A stretch of 64,000 nt of DNA, from the NCBI GenBank assembly GCA_030532185.1, contig JAUNLO010000003.1:1-64000 (forward strand), in the 5' to 3' direction. Shown one piece after another: positions 54,510-63,307 of the stretch; positions within the stretch are counted from its first letter, which is position 1, and each line of letters opens with the position of its first letter. A program made the position numbers and the translations under genes. This DNA comes from Eubacteriales bacterium (GTDB lineage: Bacteria; Bacillota_A; Clostridia; Saccharofermentanales; DTU023). The notes under the pieces were generated by a model, which saw only the letters and a program-made list of their open reading frames with translations, was not told the origin of the DNA and did no database searches.

Positions 54510-54747
54510 GCTGGAGCTTTAGCCTAGGCTGTGGGTGGGTTAGTTTTTTAGCTCGCTCCTCTCGGTGCCGAAGCTCAAAACCGGGACAGGCGATAGCTCA
54601 TGATCTAAGGCTTTCGCAAAATTTAAGCACACGAAACAGGGATGCGGCTGCATCAATCTTGGATTGTTGTTTCCTAACATTCGTGTTTGCCATATAGAGA
54701 GATCAACAAAACTTTAACCAATCACCGAGATTGATGGAGGTAATTTA
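54510..54747 (+). promoter_or_regulatory. Structured mRNA leader between rpmJ and rpsM
   Basis: This 238-base spacer is unusually long for the cluster. It can fold as a multibranch element: closing stem ACACGAA (54629-54635) with TTCGTGT (54680-54686), enclosing two perfect hairpins, GATGC/GCATC (54641-54654) and CAATC/GATTG (54654-54665), plus an alternative AAACA/TGTTT pairing. Upstream is a GC-rich stretch around 54540-54610. GGAGG of rpsM follows. Position suggests autoregulation of the alpha operon, for example by S4, which is encoded three genes downstream. The fold is from reading the sequence by eye. Confidence 0.65.
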
Positions 54748-55113
54748 ATGGCACGTATAGCCGGGGTAGACTTACCCAATGATAAACGCGTGGAAATCGG
54801 CCTAACCTATATTTTTGGCATTGGCCGTACCAAGTCTAAAGAAATCCTTGCTGAATGCGGTATCAATCCTGATACCCGGGTTAAGGATTTGAGCGATGAT
54901 GAAATTTCTAAAATCAGAGATACCATTGATCACTCCTACCATGTAGAAGGTGACCTGCGTCGCGAAGTGGCAATGAATATCAAGCGCTTACAGGAAGTCG
55001 GTTCCTACCGGGGCCGCCGCCATCGTATGGGCTTGCCGGTTCGTGGTCAGCGTACCAAGACCAATGCTAGAACCCGTAAGGGACCTGGCAGCATGGCTAA
55101 GAGAAAGAAATAG
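54748..55113 (+). CDS. rpsM: 30S ribosomal protein S13
   Basis: A 121-residue S13: [20 protein letters not shown] and [14 protein letters not shown], then [20 protein letters not shown]. Head protein contacting tRNA. GGAGG lies upstream. It begins the alpha operon, after the long structured spacer. Confidence 0.98.
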   Translation: MARIAGVDLPNDKRVEIGLTYIFGIGRTKSKEILAECGINPDTRVKDLSDDEISKIRDTIDHSYHVEGDLRREVAMNIKRLQEVGSYRGRRHRMGLPVRGQRTKTNARTRKGPGSMAKRKK

Positions 55114-55125
55114 TAGGAGGATCAT

Positions 55126-55533
55126 ATGTCTAAGAATCCCAGAAAATCTGGTAAGGGCGGTCGCGTAAGAAGAAGAGACCGCAAGAATGTCGATCAGGGC
55201 ATTGCCCATATCCATTCTACTTTTAACAATACGATTGTAACCATAACTGATATGCAGGGTAATGTTATTTCCTGGTCTTCCGCTGGTGCTCAGGGCATGA
55301 AGGGCTCCAGAAAATCCACAGCCTTTGCTGCCCAGCTTTCTTCGGAATCTGCCGCTAAGCAGGCTATGGAACATGGTATGCGGACCGTGGAAGTTAACGT
55401 AAAAGGCCCTGGTGCGGGTCGGGAATCTGCCATTCGTGCTTTAGCTACGGCTGGTCTGGAGGTTACCGCTATTCGTGACGTAACCCCCATCCCCCATAAC
55501 GGTTGCCGCCCTCCCAAGCGTCGTAGAGTTTAA
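55126..55533 (+). CDS. rpsK: 30S ribosomal protein S11
   Basis: A 135-residue S11: [20 protein letters not shown] and [20 protein letters not shown], then [20 protein letters not shown] and PPKRRRV. Platform protein of the 30S, of normal size. Confidence 0.98.
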   Translation: MSKNPRKSGKGGRVRRRDRKNVDQGIAHIHSTFNNTIVTITDMQGNVISWSSAGAQGMKGSRKSTAFAAQLSSESAAKQAMEHGMRTVEVNVKGPGAGRESAIRALATAGLEVTAIRDVTPIPHNGCRPPKRRRV

Positions 55534-55544
55534 AGGAGAAGAGA

Positions 55545-56162
55545 ATGGCTAAATATACTGATGCTGCCTGCCGTCTCTGCAGGCGTGAAAATGATAAATT
55601 ATTCCTCAAAGGGGACCGCTGTTACTCCAACAAGTGTGCAATGGTCCGCCGCAAGGGTGCTCCTGGCCAAAATCAGGGCAGAAAGCGTAAAGAATCTGAA
55701 TACGGACGTCAGCTCCGGGCGAAGCAGAAGACCAAGCGCTTCTATGGCGTACTGGAAGGCCAGTTCCGTCAAACCTATGACCGTGCAGTCAAGATGCCTG
55801 GTATCACCGGTGAAAACCTCCTGCAGCTCTTAGAGCGCCGCATGGATAACGTGGTTTACCGTTTGGGTTTTGCTGAATCCCGTGCTCAAGCCCGTCAGCT
55901 GGTTACCCATGGTCACTTTGACGTAAACGGCAAGAGACTGGATATCGCTTCTGCTACCTTAAATGAAGGTGATGTCATCTCCGTACGTGAGAACTCCCGT
56001 AAGCTTCTGCCTTTCGCAGAATTAGAAGCTTCCAGCATGGTTCCCAAGTGGCTCGAGATGAGCGTCGACAAACTCAGCGGCAAGGTAGTTAGCCTGCCTA
56101 GCAGAGATGAGGTTGACCTGAACGTCGAAGAAACCTTAATCGTTGAGCTTTACTCCAAATAG
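55545..56162 (+). CDS. rpsD: 30S ribosomal protein S4
   Basis: A 205-residue S4 with a four-Cys zinc-type N-terminus (CRLC; CYSNKC) and an S4 RNA-binding domain ([37 protein letters not shown]). S4 nucleates 30S assembly and autoregulates its operon in several bacteria, so the leader at 54510 is a candidate target. GGAG lies upstream. Confidence 0.98.
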   Translation: MAKYTDAACRLCRRENDKLFLKGDRCYSNKCAMVRRKGAPGQNQGRKRKESEYGRQLRAKQKTKRFYGVLEGQFRQTYDRAVKMPGITGENLLQLLERRMDNVVYRLGFAESRAQARQLVTHGHFDVNGKRLDIASATLNEGDVISVRENSRKLLPFAELEASSMVPKWLEMSVDKLSGKVVSLPSRDEVDLNVEETLIVELYSK

Positions 56163-56256
56163 TCTCCTAACTCGACTCAGCGCCTGGAGCGCTTGGAGTA
56201 GAGTAGTCTCGTAACTTAGATTATTTGCAAGCACCAAGCCAGATAAGGAGGCCATA

Positions 56257-57213
56257 GTGTTAGAAGTAAGAGTTCCAACTATTGAGTGCCTAAAACATAG
56301 TGATGATGGTTTCTACGGCAAGTATAGCTTTGAGCCCCTGGAAAGAGGTTATGGCACAACCCTAGGCAATGCCCTGCGTCGTGTCCTACTCTCTTCTTTG
56401 CCCGGTGCCGCGGTAACTGCCCTGCGTGTAGAAGATGTCTACCATGAATTTTCTACCATCCCTGGCGTGATTGAGGACATGACTGAGGTCATCCTCAACG
56501 TTAAAGGGATCCGGGCCCGCGTACATACTGATGGACCCAAGACGGTTCATTTCCAGGCCAAAAAGGGCCAGGAGGGTGAAGTAAAAGCCGGTGATATTGA
56601 GCATGATGATGAACTGGAAATCATGAATCCTGACCAGTTTATCTGCAACCTTAATGGTGATGCCGATGTGTACCTGGAGTTTACCTTTGCTCAAGGTGTA
56701 GGTTATAACAGTGCAGAAGATAATAAATGGCCCCATCAGCCTATCGGTGTTATTCCCATCGATGCCATCTTTAACCCTGTACGCAAGGTTAACTATACGG
56801 TTGAGAATACCCGGGTAGGTCAGAATACCGACTTCGATCGGCTGATTTTGGAAATCCAAACTGACGGTACCATCAATAGCACAGATGCCCTGTCCTATGC
56901 TGCTAAGCACTTGATTGATCATCTTAAGCCCTTTACAGTCCTGGATCATGACGCCCTCTCTAAAGTTGAGGTAGAAGAGCCTATCGAGGATATTCATGAC
57001 AAGGAACATGACACCATCATTGAAGATCTGGACTTTTCTGTGCGGACCTTCAACTGCCTGAAAAGAGCCAATATCAACACAGTGGGTGATCTGATTGCCC
57101 GTACTGAGGAAGATATGATGAAAGTCAGAAACCTTGGCAAAAAATCCCTGGAAGAAGTCATCTTGAAACTGGACGAATTAGGTCTGGAATTAGCGAAAGA
57201 AACTGAAGAGTAA
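56257..57213 (+). CDS. rpoA: DNA-directed RNA polymerase subunit alpha
   Basis: A 318-residue alpha subunit. N-terminal domain: FEPLERGYGTTLGNALRRVL, LSSLPGAAVTALRVEDVYHE and the dimerisation core. C-terminal domain (about 245-318): LDFSVRTFNCLKRANINTVG and VRNLGKKSLEEVILKL. The GTG start has AAGGAGG six bases upstream. It assembles beta and beta' and recruits activators. Confidence 0.98.
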   Translation: MLEVRVPTIECLKHSDDGFYGKYSFEPLERGYGTTLGNALRRVLLSSLPGAAVTALRVEDVYHEFSTIPGVIEDMTEVILNVKGIRARVHTDGPKTVHFQAKKGQEGEVKAGDIEHDDELEIMNPDQFICNLNGDADVYLEFTFAQGVGYNSAEDNKWPHQPIGVIPIDAIFNPVRKVNYTVENTRVGQNTDFDRLILEIQTDGTINSTDALSYAAKHLIDHLKPFTVLDHDALSKVEVEEPIEDIHDKEHDTIIEDLDFSVRTFNCLKRANINTVGDLIARTEEDMMKVRNLGKKSLEEVILKLDELGLELAKETEE

Positions 57214-57242
57214 GCGGACCCCCGCGTTGGAGGAAGATATAA

Positions 57243-57767
57243 ATGTCTGGATATAGAAAGCTTAGTCGTAAGTCTGACCAGAGACGTGCCCTCTTAAAGA
57301 ATCAAGTCACGTCCCTCTTAGTCAATGGTCACTTGACGACTACGGATGCTCGGGCTGAAGAAGTTCAAAAAATTGCCGAGCGCCTGATTACCCTAGCAAT
57401 TAAAGAACATAAAAACTACGACAGCAAGGAAGTGGAAGTTTCCTCTGCCAAATTAGATGGTAAGGGCAAAAAACTCCTGGAGTCTCGTACTTCCAAGTCC
57501 GGTGCCCACTATGATGTGGTGCAACGTGAAAAAGGTACCAAGCTGGTACAGGTTGACCATCCTTCCCGCCTGGCTGCCCGTCGTCAGCTCCTGTCCTACA
57601 TGTACGAAATGAAGGACCAGGAAGGTAAGCGTATCAATACGGTTAACTACCTCTTTAACGAAGTAGCCCCCCGTTATGTTGATCGCAAGGGCGGTTACAC
57701 TCGGATTATTAAACTGGGTGCTCGTCGTGGTGATGGCGCTAATATGGTTAAACTGGAGCTAGTCTAG
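57243..57767 (+). CDS. rplQ: 50S ribosomal protein L17 with internal insertion
   Basis: A 174-residue L17. The N-terminal half ([40 protein letters not shown]) and C-terminal half ([20 protein letters not shown]) are standard. The family is usually 115-130 residues; here about 50 extra residues lie between (about 70-115; [20 protein letters not shown]). The insert is Lys-rich. It ends the alpha operon and a terminator follows. Confidence 0.96.
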   Translation: MSGYRKLSRKSDQRRALLKNQVTSLLVNGHLTTTDARAEEVQKIAERLITLAIKEHKNYDSKEVEVSSAKLDGKGKKLLESRTSKSGAHYDVVQREKGTKLVQVDHPSRLAARRQLLSYMYEMKDQEGKRINTVNYLFNEVAPRYVDRKGGYTRIIKLGARRGDGANMVKLELV

Positions 57768-57803
57768 TTTAACTGCCACACTTATTAACTGAAGTATTGT
57801 AGG

Positions 57804-57830
57804 AAAGGGCATCTCTTGGGATGCCCTTTT
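57804..57830 (+). terminator. Rho-independent terminator of the alpha operon
   Basis: AAAGGGCATC (57804-57813) pairs with GATGCCCTTTT (57820-57830), a stem ending in a T-run. It separates rplQ from ecfA. Confidence 0.88.
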
Positions 57831-57904
57831 CTAAACTAAGCGAAGTGTCCCGCCCAGGAGGATACTTCCCTCAAGTCCAGTATTGGCTATCTAAGGAGCA
57901 AAGC

Positions 57905-59710
57905 TTGACTAAGAAGTTCCAGGAAATGGTGCGCTTTTCTGACGTGTCTTATGCCTATAAGTCAGACCAGCAGAGCATACCGGCTATTCAAGACTTAAAT
58001 TTGGTCATTGACCAAGGGCAACACATAGCCATGATTGGCCACAATGGCTCAGGTAAGTCTACCTTTGCCCGTCTCTGTAATGCCCTGCTTTTACCTGACC
58101 AGGGGCAAATATTTCTTGCCGGTTTGCAGGCCGCCAGTATGGAAGATGTCTATGAGATTAGGCGCATTTGTGGCATGGTCTTCCAGAATCCGGACGATCA
58201 AATTGTCGCCTCCAGTCTGGAAGAAGATGTAGCTTTTGGACCGGAAAATCTGGGCTTGCCTACGGAAGAAATTCAGGAACGGGTGGAGCGCGCCTTAAAC
58301 AGGGTGGGCTTAGCGGCCTATGCACGCAAGTCTCCCCAGAATCTTTCCGGGGGCCAGAAGCAAAAACTTAGCATAGCTGGAGTTTTAGCCATGCAACCCA
58401 GCTGCCTGATTTTGGATGAGGCCAGCTCTATGTTGGATCCCCAAGCCGCCCTAGAACTCATGGACTTCGTCACAGACCTCTGCCGTAAGGAGGGCCTGAC
58501 TCTTATCAATATTACCCACAACATGGAAGAGGCCCTAAGGGCCGATCAAGTCTTTGTCATGAGCCAGGGCAAAGTTACCCTGTCCGGTAGCCCCCATGAA
58601 GTCTTCGCCCAGGCGGAAGCCTTAAGGCAAGAAAAGCTGATTATTCCTTTCTATTTGGGACTCTACCAGCAACTCAGAGCTAGCCTACCCCTCCTGCCTT
58701 ATCCCCAATCTCCCCAAGCCTTAATCGACACTTTGGCTGCACATATTCTGCCCCTTAGGCCCGAGCACAAGGAGGCTGTCCTTGCGACCTGGGCAGGGGA
58801 GCAAGGGGCAGGAAATAGAGGGGCAGGGGAGGGGGCTCCCAGCCTGATCGAGCTCCAAGATTTGTCCTATACCTATAATGCAAAATCCAGTATGGCCCAG
58901 CAGGTCCTCTTTGATATTAATTTGGAGATTAAACAAGGAGAAATTCTAGTCCTCTGTGGACATTCAGGTTCAGGTAAATCCACTCTTATTTCCCACCTCA
59001 ACGGAATATATAAGGCCCAAGAGGGCAGGGTTAAGGTTTTGGGCTATGACAGCCGCAATAAGGCGGATTTGGTGAAAATCCGCCAACTGGTCGGCCTGGT
59101 CTTCCAGTATCCGGAAAAACAACTGTTTGCGGAGACGGTGTTCGAGGACATAGCCTTTGGCCTTCGTCAGCAGAAGCTGGAGGAAGAGCTGATTGCAGAC
59201 CGGGTTAAAGAGGTAGCTGAGCTCCTGGATTTAGCCCCTGGGCTCCTGACCCGGTCCCCCTTCGAGCTTTCGGGTGGCCAACAGCGGAGGGTGGCGATTG
59301 CCGGTGTTCTAGCCATGCAACCTGAGGTCTTGGTTTTAGATGAGCCGGCGGCCGGTTTAGACCCCCAAGCTCGCCAGGCCATGCTGGATGAAATTAAAGC
59401 TCTCAACCGCCAAGGTAAGACCATAGTCATGGTTACCCATAATATGGAAGATGCGGCCTACCTGGCAGACCGCATTGCCGTTATGGCCCAGGGGAGGATC
59501 TTAGCCGTGGACCGGCCTGAAGTCATCTTCCGCCAGGAAGAACTTTTAGCCCAGTCCGGCCTAGCCCTGCCGGCCAGCCTGGCCTTTGCCCAAGATTTGA
59601 GCCAGGCATTGGCCATGCCTGTAAGTTTTTTGAGCCTGCCCGAGGCTAGCCACAAGTTGCAAAGCTTGATTAGCTTCAAGGCAGAGCTGGCGGGTGGAGA
59701 GGAGCTATAG
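57905..59710 (+). CDS. ecfA: Fused ECF transporter ATPases EcfA1-EcfA2
   Basis: A 601-residue double ATPase. First half: Walker A GHNGSGKST, Q-loop FQNPDDQIV, signature NLSGGQKQK and Walker B LILDEASSMLDP, all EcfA1-like. Second half: Walker A GHSGSGKST, FQYPEKQLF, LSGGQQRR and LVLDEPAAGLDP, EcfA2-like. A Gly/Ala-rich linker (about residues 295-320) joins them. In most Bacillota these are two genes; here they are one chain. TTG at 57905 has AAGGAG six bases upstream; the longer reading from 57821 starts inside the terminator and is rejected. The pair powers EcfT and the vitamin-specific S components encoded elsewhere. Confidence 0.93.
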   Translation: MTKKFQEMVRFSDVSYAYKSDQQSIPAIQDLNLVIDQGQHIAMIGHNGSGKSTFARLCNALLLPDQGQIFLAGLQAASMEDVYEIRRICGMVFQNPDDQIVASSLEEDVAFGPENLGLPTEEIQERVERALNRVGLAAYARKSPQNLSGGQKQKLSIAGVLAMQPSCLILDEASSMLDPQAALELMDFVTDLCRKEGLTLINITHNMEEALRADQVFVMSQGKVTLSGSPHEVFAQAEALRQEKLIIPFYLGLYQQLRASLPLLPYPQSPQALIDTLAAHILPLRPEHKEAVLATWAGEQGAGNRGAGEGAPSLIELQDLSYTYNAKSSMAQQVLFDINLEIKQGEILVLCGHSGSGKSTLISHLNGIYKAQEGRVKVLGYDSRNKADLVKIRQLVGLVFQYPEKQLFAETVFEDIAFGLRQQKLEEELIADRVKEVAELLDLAPGLLTRSPFELSGGQQRRVAIAGVLAMQPEVLVLDEPAAGLDPQARQAMLDEIKALNRQGKTIVMVTHNMEDAAYLADRIAVMAQGRILAVDRPEVIFRQEELLAQSGLALPASLAFAQDLSQALAMPVSFLSLPEASHKLQSLISFKAELAGGEEL

Positions 59711-59711
59711 C

Positions 59712-60524
59712 ATGTTTGAAAACTCCAATTTAGGGCAGTACATCCCTCTCGATTCCTTTTTACATAAGTTGGACCCCCGCATTAAACTCCTGGCCCTGGT
59801 GGCTTTTATTATCGTGGTCATTATCAGCAGGTCGCCGGTCGGTATCCTAGCCCTCACTGGCCTGGCTATCCTCTGCTTACTCTTGTCCCGTATCCGCTGG
59901 GGAGAGGCCCTGCGCAGCATGAAACCCCTGCTGCCCCTCTTAATTTTAGCCTTCCTCATCAATCTTTTAGTCACGGAGGCAGGGGACCCCTTGATCTTTA
60001 GCTGGCACTTCCTCAAGATTAGCCAGAAAAGTTTGACTAATGCCTGGGTCATGACCCTCCGCATTGCCTCCCTGATCTTTGTGTCCAATCTCTTCCTCAG
60101 TCTGACCACCACGGCCATGGAGCTCAGTAATGGTATGACTAGCCTTCTGTCGCCCTTAAGTCGTATTGGTCTGCCCGTGCAGGATATGGGCATGATGATG
60201 TCCATAGCCCTGCGTTACATCCCTAGCCTGATGACGGAAACTGATAACCTCATGAAGGCCCAGTCCTCGCGGGGGGCCAACTATGATACGGGAGGTTTGC
60301 TCCTCCGCCTGAAGGGCCTGGTGGCCGTGATGGTTCCTCTCTTTATTTCCTCTTTCCGCCAGGCGGAAGTCTTGGCCGAGGCCATGGAGGCTAGGGCCTA
60401 CCGGTCAGATATCCGGCGGGGTAAATTACACCCCCTGGTCTTAGAGACCAAGGATTACTTGTTCTTCTTGCTATTTCTAGCCCTCTTGGTGGCCATTGCG
60501 GTATGGGATCGAATTTTGTTGTAA
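59712..60524 (+). CDS. ecfT: ECF transporter transmembrane protein EcfT
   Basis: A 270-residue membrane protein with about five to six hydrophobic segments. Coupling helices contain the Arg motifs SSRGANYDTG and EAMEARAYRSDIRR that bind the ATPases. It begins LGQYIPLDSFLHKLDPRIKL. The ATG at 59712, one base after the ecfA stop, has GAGGAG upstream; the 6-codon longer reading has none. It overlaps the longest truA reading by 22 bases. Confidence 0.94.
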   Translation: MFENSNLGQYIPLDSFLHKLDPRIKLLALVAFIIVVIISRSPVGILALTGLAILCLLLSRIRWGEALRSMKPLLPLLILAFLINLLVTEAGDPLIFSWHFLKISQKSLTNAWVMTLRIASLIFVSNLFLSLTTTAMELSNGMTSLLSPLSRIGLPVQDMGMMMSIALRYIPSLMTETDNLMKAQSSRGANYDTGGLLLRLKGLVAVMVPLFISSFRQAEVLAEAMEARAYRSDIRRGKLHPLVLETKDYLFFLLFLALLVAIAVWDRILL

Positions 60525-60574
60525 AGCAGGTTGAGCTCGCGGGGAAGGCAGTTGCTCCTTTAGGGGAGGAGCAA

Positions 60575-61420
60575 GTGGCGGGGGACCTCCGGCATTATGC
60601 CCTCCTTCTATCCTATGAGGGGGCGGCTTTCCATGGCTGGCAAGACCAGGATAATGCTCTGACGGTCCAGGCTGTCCTGCGCTCAGCCTGGCGAGACTTG
60701 AGCGGGGAGGACCTGCATTTTCAAGGCTCCTCTCGTACAGATGCCGGGGTCTCGGCCCGGGGCCATGTTTCCAATTTTGCCAGCCGTAGCCCCATACCGA
60801 GTGACCGCCTGGCCCGAGTCCTCAACGGCTATTTACCTGCTACCGTCAGAGTGCGCGAAGTCCGGCCGGTGTCCCCTGACTTTCATGCCCGCTACCAGGC
60901 CGGAGGGAAACTTTATGTCTATCGGCTCTTCAATCAGCCCTACGCTTCGGCCCTTTTAGGCCGTTTGACCTGCCATGCCCCACAGAAGCTCAACTTGGAG
61001 GCTATGCAGGAGGCCGCTGACTACTTGTGCGGCGAGCATGACTTTACCGCCTTCATGGATCAGGGATCGGTGGTACGTAAGACCAAGAGGCGGCTAGACC
61101 GTTTAGAAGTTATTCCTGACCCCCTCCTGCCTGTGCTAAACCTGGTCTGTTTAGGACCGGCTTTTCTCTACCATCAAGTGAGAATCTTGGCGGGTAGCCT
61201 CTATTACGTGGGCCAGGGGAAACTGAAACTGGCCACAGTTAAGCGGGCCTTAGCAGACAAGGACCGTAAACTTTTAGGTAAAACCATGCCTCCCCAAGGT
61301 CTGTGTTTGGAAAGGGTTTTTTATCCCCAGGCAGTTTTTGGTCAAGATAGTCTGGAAGATTATGCATATTTAAGGCAAGCCAGTCGCCAAGAGCTCTGGC
61401 AACAAATCCGTTTAGGCTAA
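60575..61420 (+). CDS. truA: tRNA pseudouridine synthase A
   Basis: About 281 residues. TruA makes pseudouridine at tRNA positions 38-40. Catalytic Asp is in GSSRTDAGVSARGHV (the family usually has GAGRTDAGVHA, so His is replaced by Ser). It also has YEGAAFHGWQ at the start, and VRILAGSLYYVGQGK. GTG at 60575 has GGAGG five bases upstream and gives the family N-terminus; ATG at 60503 is an alternative that would overlap ecfT by 22 bases but lacks a site. ecfA-ecfT-truA follows rplQ in many Bacillota. Confidence 0.93.
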   Translation: MAGDLRHYALLLSYEGAAFHGWQDQDNALTVQAVLRSAWRDLSGEDLHFQGSSRTDAGVSARGHVSNFASRSPIPSDRLARVLNGYLPATVRVREVRPVSPDFHARYQAGGKLYVYRLFNQPYASALLGRLTCHAPQKLNLEAMQEAADYLCGEHDFTAFMDQGSVVRKTKRRLDRLEVIPDPLLPVLNLVCLGPAFLYHQVRILAGSLYYVGQGKLKLATVKRALADKDRKLLGKTMPPQGLCLERVFYPQAVFGQDSLEDYAYLRQASRQELWQQIRLG

Positions 61421-61575
61421 GATTCAGAAGCAGCGTCGGTATTTTGCTGGTAATTGGACTGCGGGGATCTCTAAGTCAAGTACCCTGTTGGCAGTTTTAG
61501 TTAAAAGCACCGCTGGCATCTTTGCCCCGCTAAGCTTAGAATGAGGCAAACAGTGAAAGCAGGTATTGCTGACTT

Positions 61576-63042
61576 ATGAGTAAATCCCGTCTGAGTGAGC
61601 GTAATGTTTCTATGCTCACGGACTTCTATGAACTGACCATGTCCAACGGTTATTTGCAATTGGGTTTGGAAAACCAAATTGTTATCTTCGACCTCTTCTT
61701 CCGGGCAATTCCGGAAAAAGGGGGCTATGCCATTATGGCGGGCCTGGAGCAGGCTATCGACTATCTGGCCAATCTCAGCTTCAGTGACGAAGATATAGCC
61801 TATTTGAGATCTCTCGATACCTTTTCAGACGAATTTCTCAACTACTTAGCTGATTTTAAATTCTCCTGCGATGTCTGGGCCTTTGAGGAAGGGGTACCTA
61901 TCTTCCCCGGTGAGCCCATTGTTAAGGTTAGGGGGCCCCTGCCACAAGCCCAAATGGTAGAGACCATGCTCCTTTTGACCATTAACCACCAGTCTTTAAT
62001 TGCCACTAAATCTACCCGCATTGTGAGAGCCGCCCATGGTCGCCCTGTTATGGAATTTGGTGCTCGTAGGGCCCAAGGCTATGATGCCTCAGTCCTGGGT
62101 GCCCGCGCTGCCTACATTGGGGGTGTGGCCGGTACATCCTGTACTCTGGCGGGACAGCAGTTTGGCATCCTACCCCTGGGCACCATGGCCCACTCTTGGG
62201 TCCAGTGCTTCCCCACGGAATACGAGGCTTTTAAGGCCTATGCCCTCAACTATCCGGATAACTGCCAGCTGTTAGTGGATACCTACAACACCCTCCACTC
62301 CGGCCTGCCTAATGCTATAAAGGTGGCTAAGGAGGTCTTAAAACCTATGGGCAAGAGGCTAAAGGCAGTCCGCATAGACTCCGGTGACCTGACCTATCTC
62401 AGCATGGAAGCCCGCAAGCTTTTAGATGCCCATGGCTTAGAAGATTGCGGCATCACCCTGTCCAACTCCATGGATGAATACACCATCCAGGAAATCCTGC
62501 GCCAGGGAGCAGAGGTCAATTCCTTCGGGGTAGGGGAGCGGCTGATTACCTCTAAGGCCGAACCCGTCTTTGGCGGTGTTTATAAACTCTCTGCAGTTTA
62601 CCAGGAGGGTGTCAGCATTCCGCGCATGAAATTCTCTGACAACCCGGAGAAGATTACCAACCCTGGTAACAAAGAGGTTTGGCGCTTCTACGACCGTGAG
62701 ACAGGCTTTGCCCTGGCGGATCTCATCAGCTTGGCGGGTGAGGAAATAGACTCCCGCCATCCTTATACTATTTTTGACCCCCTGCACACCTGGAAACAGA
62801 AGACTTTGACAAATTTCACTGCCGTGAAAATGCTCAAGCCCATATTTGTCCAGGGACAGTGTGTTTATGAAATCCCCAGCCTAGAAGTGGTCAGAGAGCG
62901 TTGTGCCAGTGAATTAGCCAAGTTGTGGGACTCCATCCGCCGCTTCGAAAATCCCCAAATTTATTATGTAGACCTTTCCTATGACCTCTGGGAGCTGAAG
63001 GAGAAGATGTTGGCTGACCAAGCAGGAGCAGCTCATCAATAG
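61576..63042 (+). CDS. pncB: Nicotinate phosphoribosyltransferase
   Basis: A 488-residue NAPRTase of the NAD salvage pathway that makes nicotinate mononucleotide from nicotinate and PRPP. Motifs: LTDFYELTMSNGYLQLGLEN at the start, EFGARRAQGYDASVLGARAA, GTMAHSWVQCF, and AVRIDSGDLTYLSMEARKLL. Normal length. The ribosome binding site is weak (CAGGTATTG). The 155-base spacer from truA shows no clear terminator. Confidence 0.95.
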   Translation: MSKSRLSERNVSMLTDFYELTMSNGYLQLGLENQIVIFDLFFRAIPEKGGYAIMAGLEQAIDYLANLSFSDEDIAYLRSLDTFSDEFLNYLADFKFSCDVWAFEEGVPIFPGEPIVKVRGPLPQAQMVETMLLLTINHQSLIATKSTRIVRAAHGRPVMEFGARRAQGYDASVLGARAAYIGGVAGTSCTLAGQQFGILPLGTMAHSWVQCFPTEYEAFKAYALNYPDNCQLLVDTYNTLHSGLPNAIKVAKEVLKPMGKRLKAVRIDSGDLTYLSMEARKLLDAHGLEDCGITLSNSMDEYTIQEILRQGAEVNSFGVGERLITSKAEPVFGGVYKLSAVYQEGVSIPRMKFSDNPEKITNPGNKEVWRFYDRETGFALADLISLAGEEIDSRHPYTIFDPLHTWKQKTLTNFTAVKMLKPIFVQGQCVYEIPSLEVVRERCASELAKLWDSIRRFENPQIYYVDLSYDLWELKEKMLADQAGAAHQ

Positions 63043-63202
63043 GCACAATTTATATTCAGCTAAATAGTAATTTATAAAAAGGGGGCAGGCAGACGGGCTA
63101 CTTGCTTGACTTTGCCTCGTAAACTAATTGGCTCTCCTAGCCAAATTGTCTGACAAATAGCTAAAATTTAGAAATAATTTTCTAAATAAATTGTTAAAAT
63201 GT

Positions 63203-63232
63203 TTGACAAGTCCTGACTCCGTGCAGTAATAT
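63203..63232 (+). promoter_or_regulatory. Promoter of the DUF3798 gene
   Basis: TTGACA (63203-63208), 18 bases, TAATAT (63227-63232), about 75 bases upstream of the ATG at 63308. The preceding spacer (63043-63202) is AT-rich with two AATTTATA copies and no gene. Confidence 0.75.
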
Positions 63233-63307
63233 TTGAGCAACCTGGTTATTCAGTGTGTATAAAAATATGCATAAACATACTGGAAACCAAAAGATGGAGG
63301 TTCATTT

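Noticed and set aside
56386..57009. 207-codon antisense open frame inside rpoA
   Set aside because: Shadow of the rpoA coding sequence, with no family features.
57821..57904. Longer N-terminus for the fused EcfA
   Set aside because: It begins inside the rplQ terminator stem and has no ribosome binding site; TTG 57905 has AAGGAG six bases upstream.
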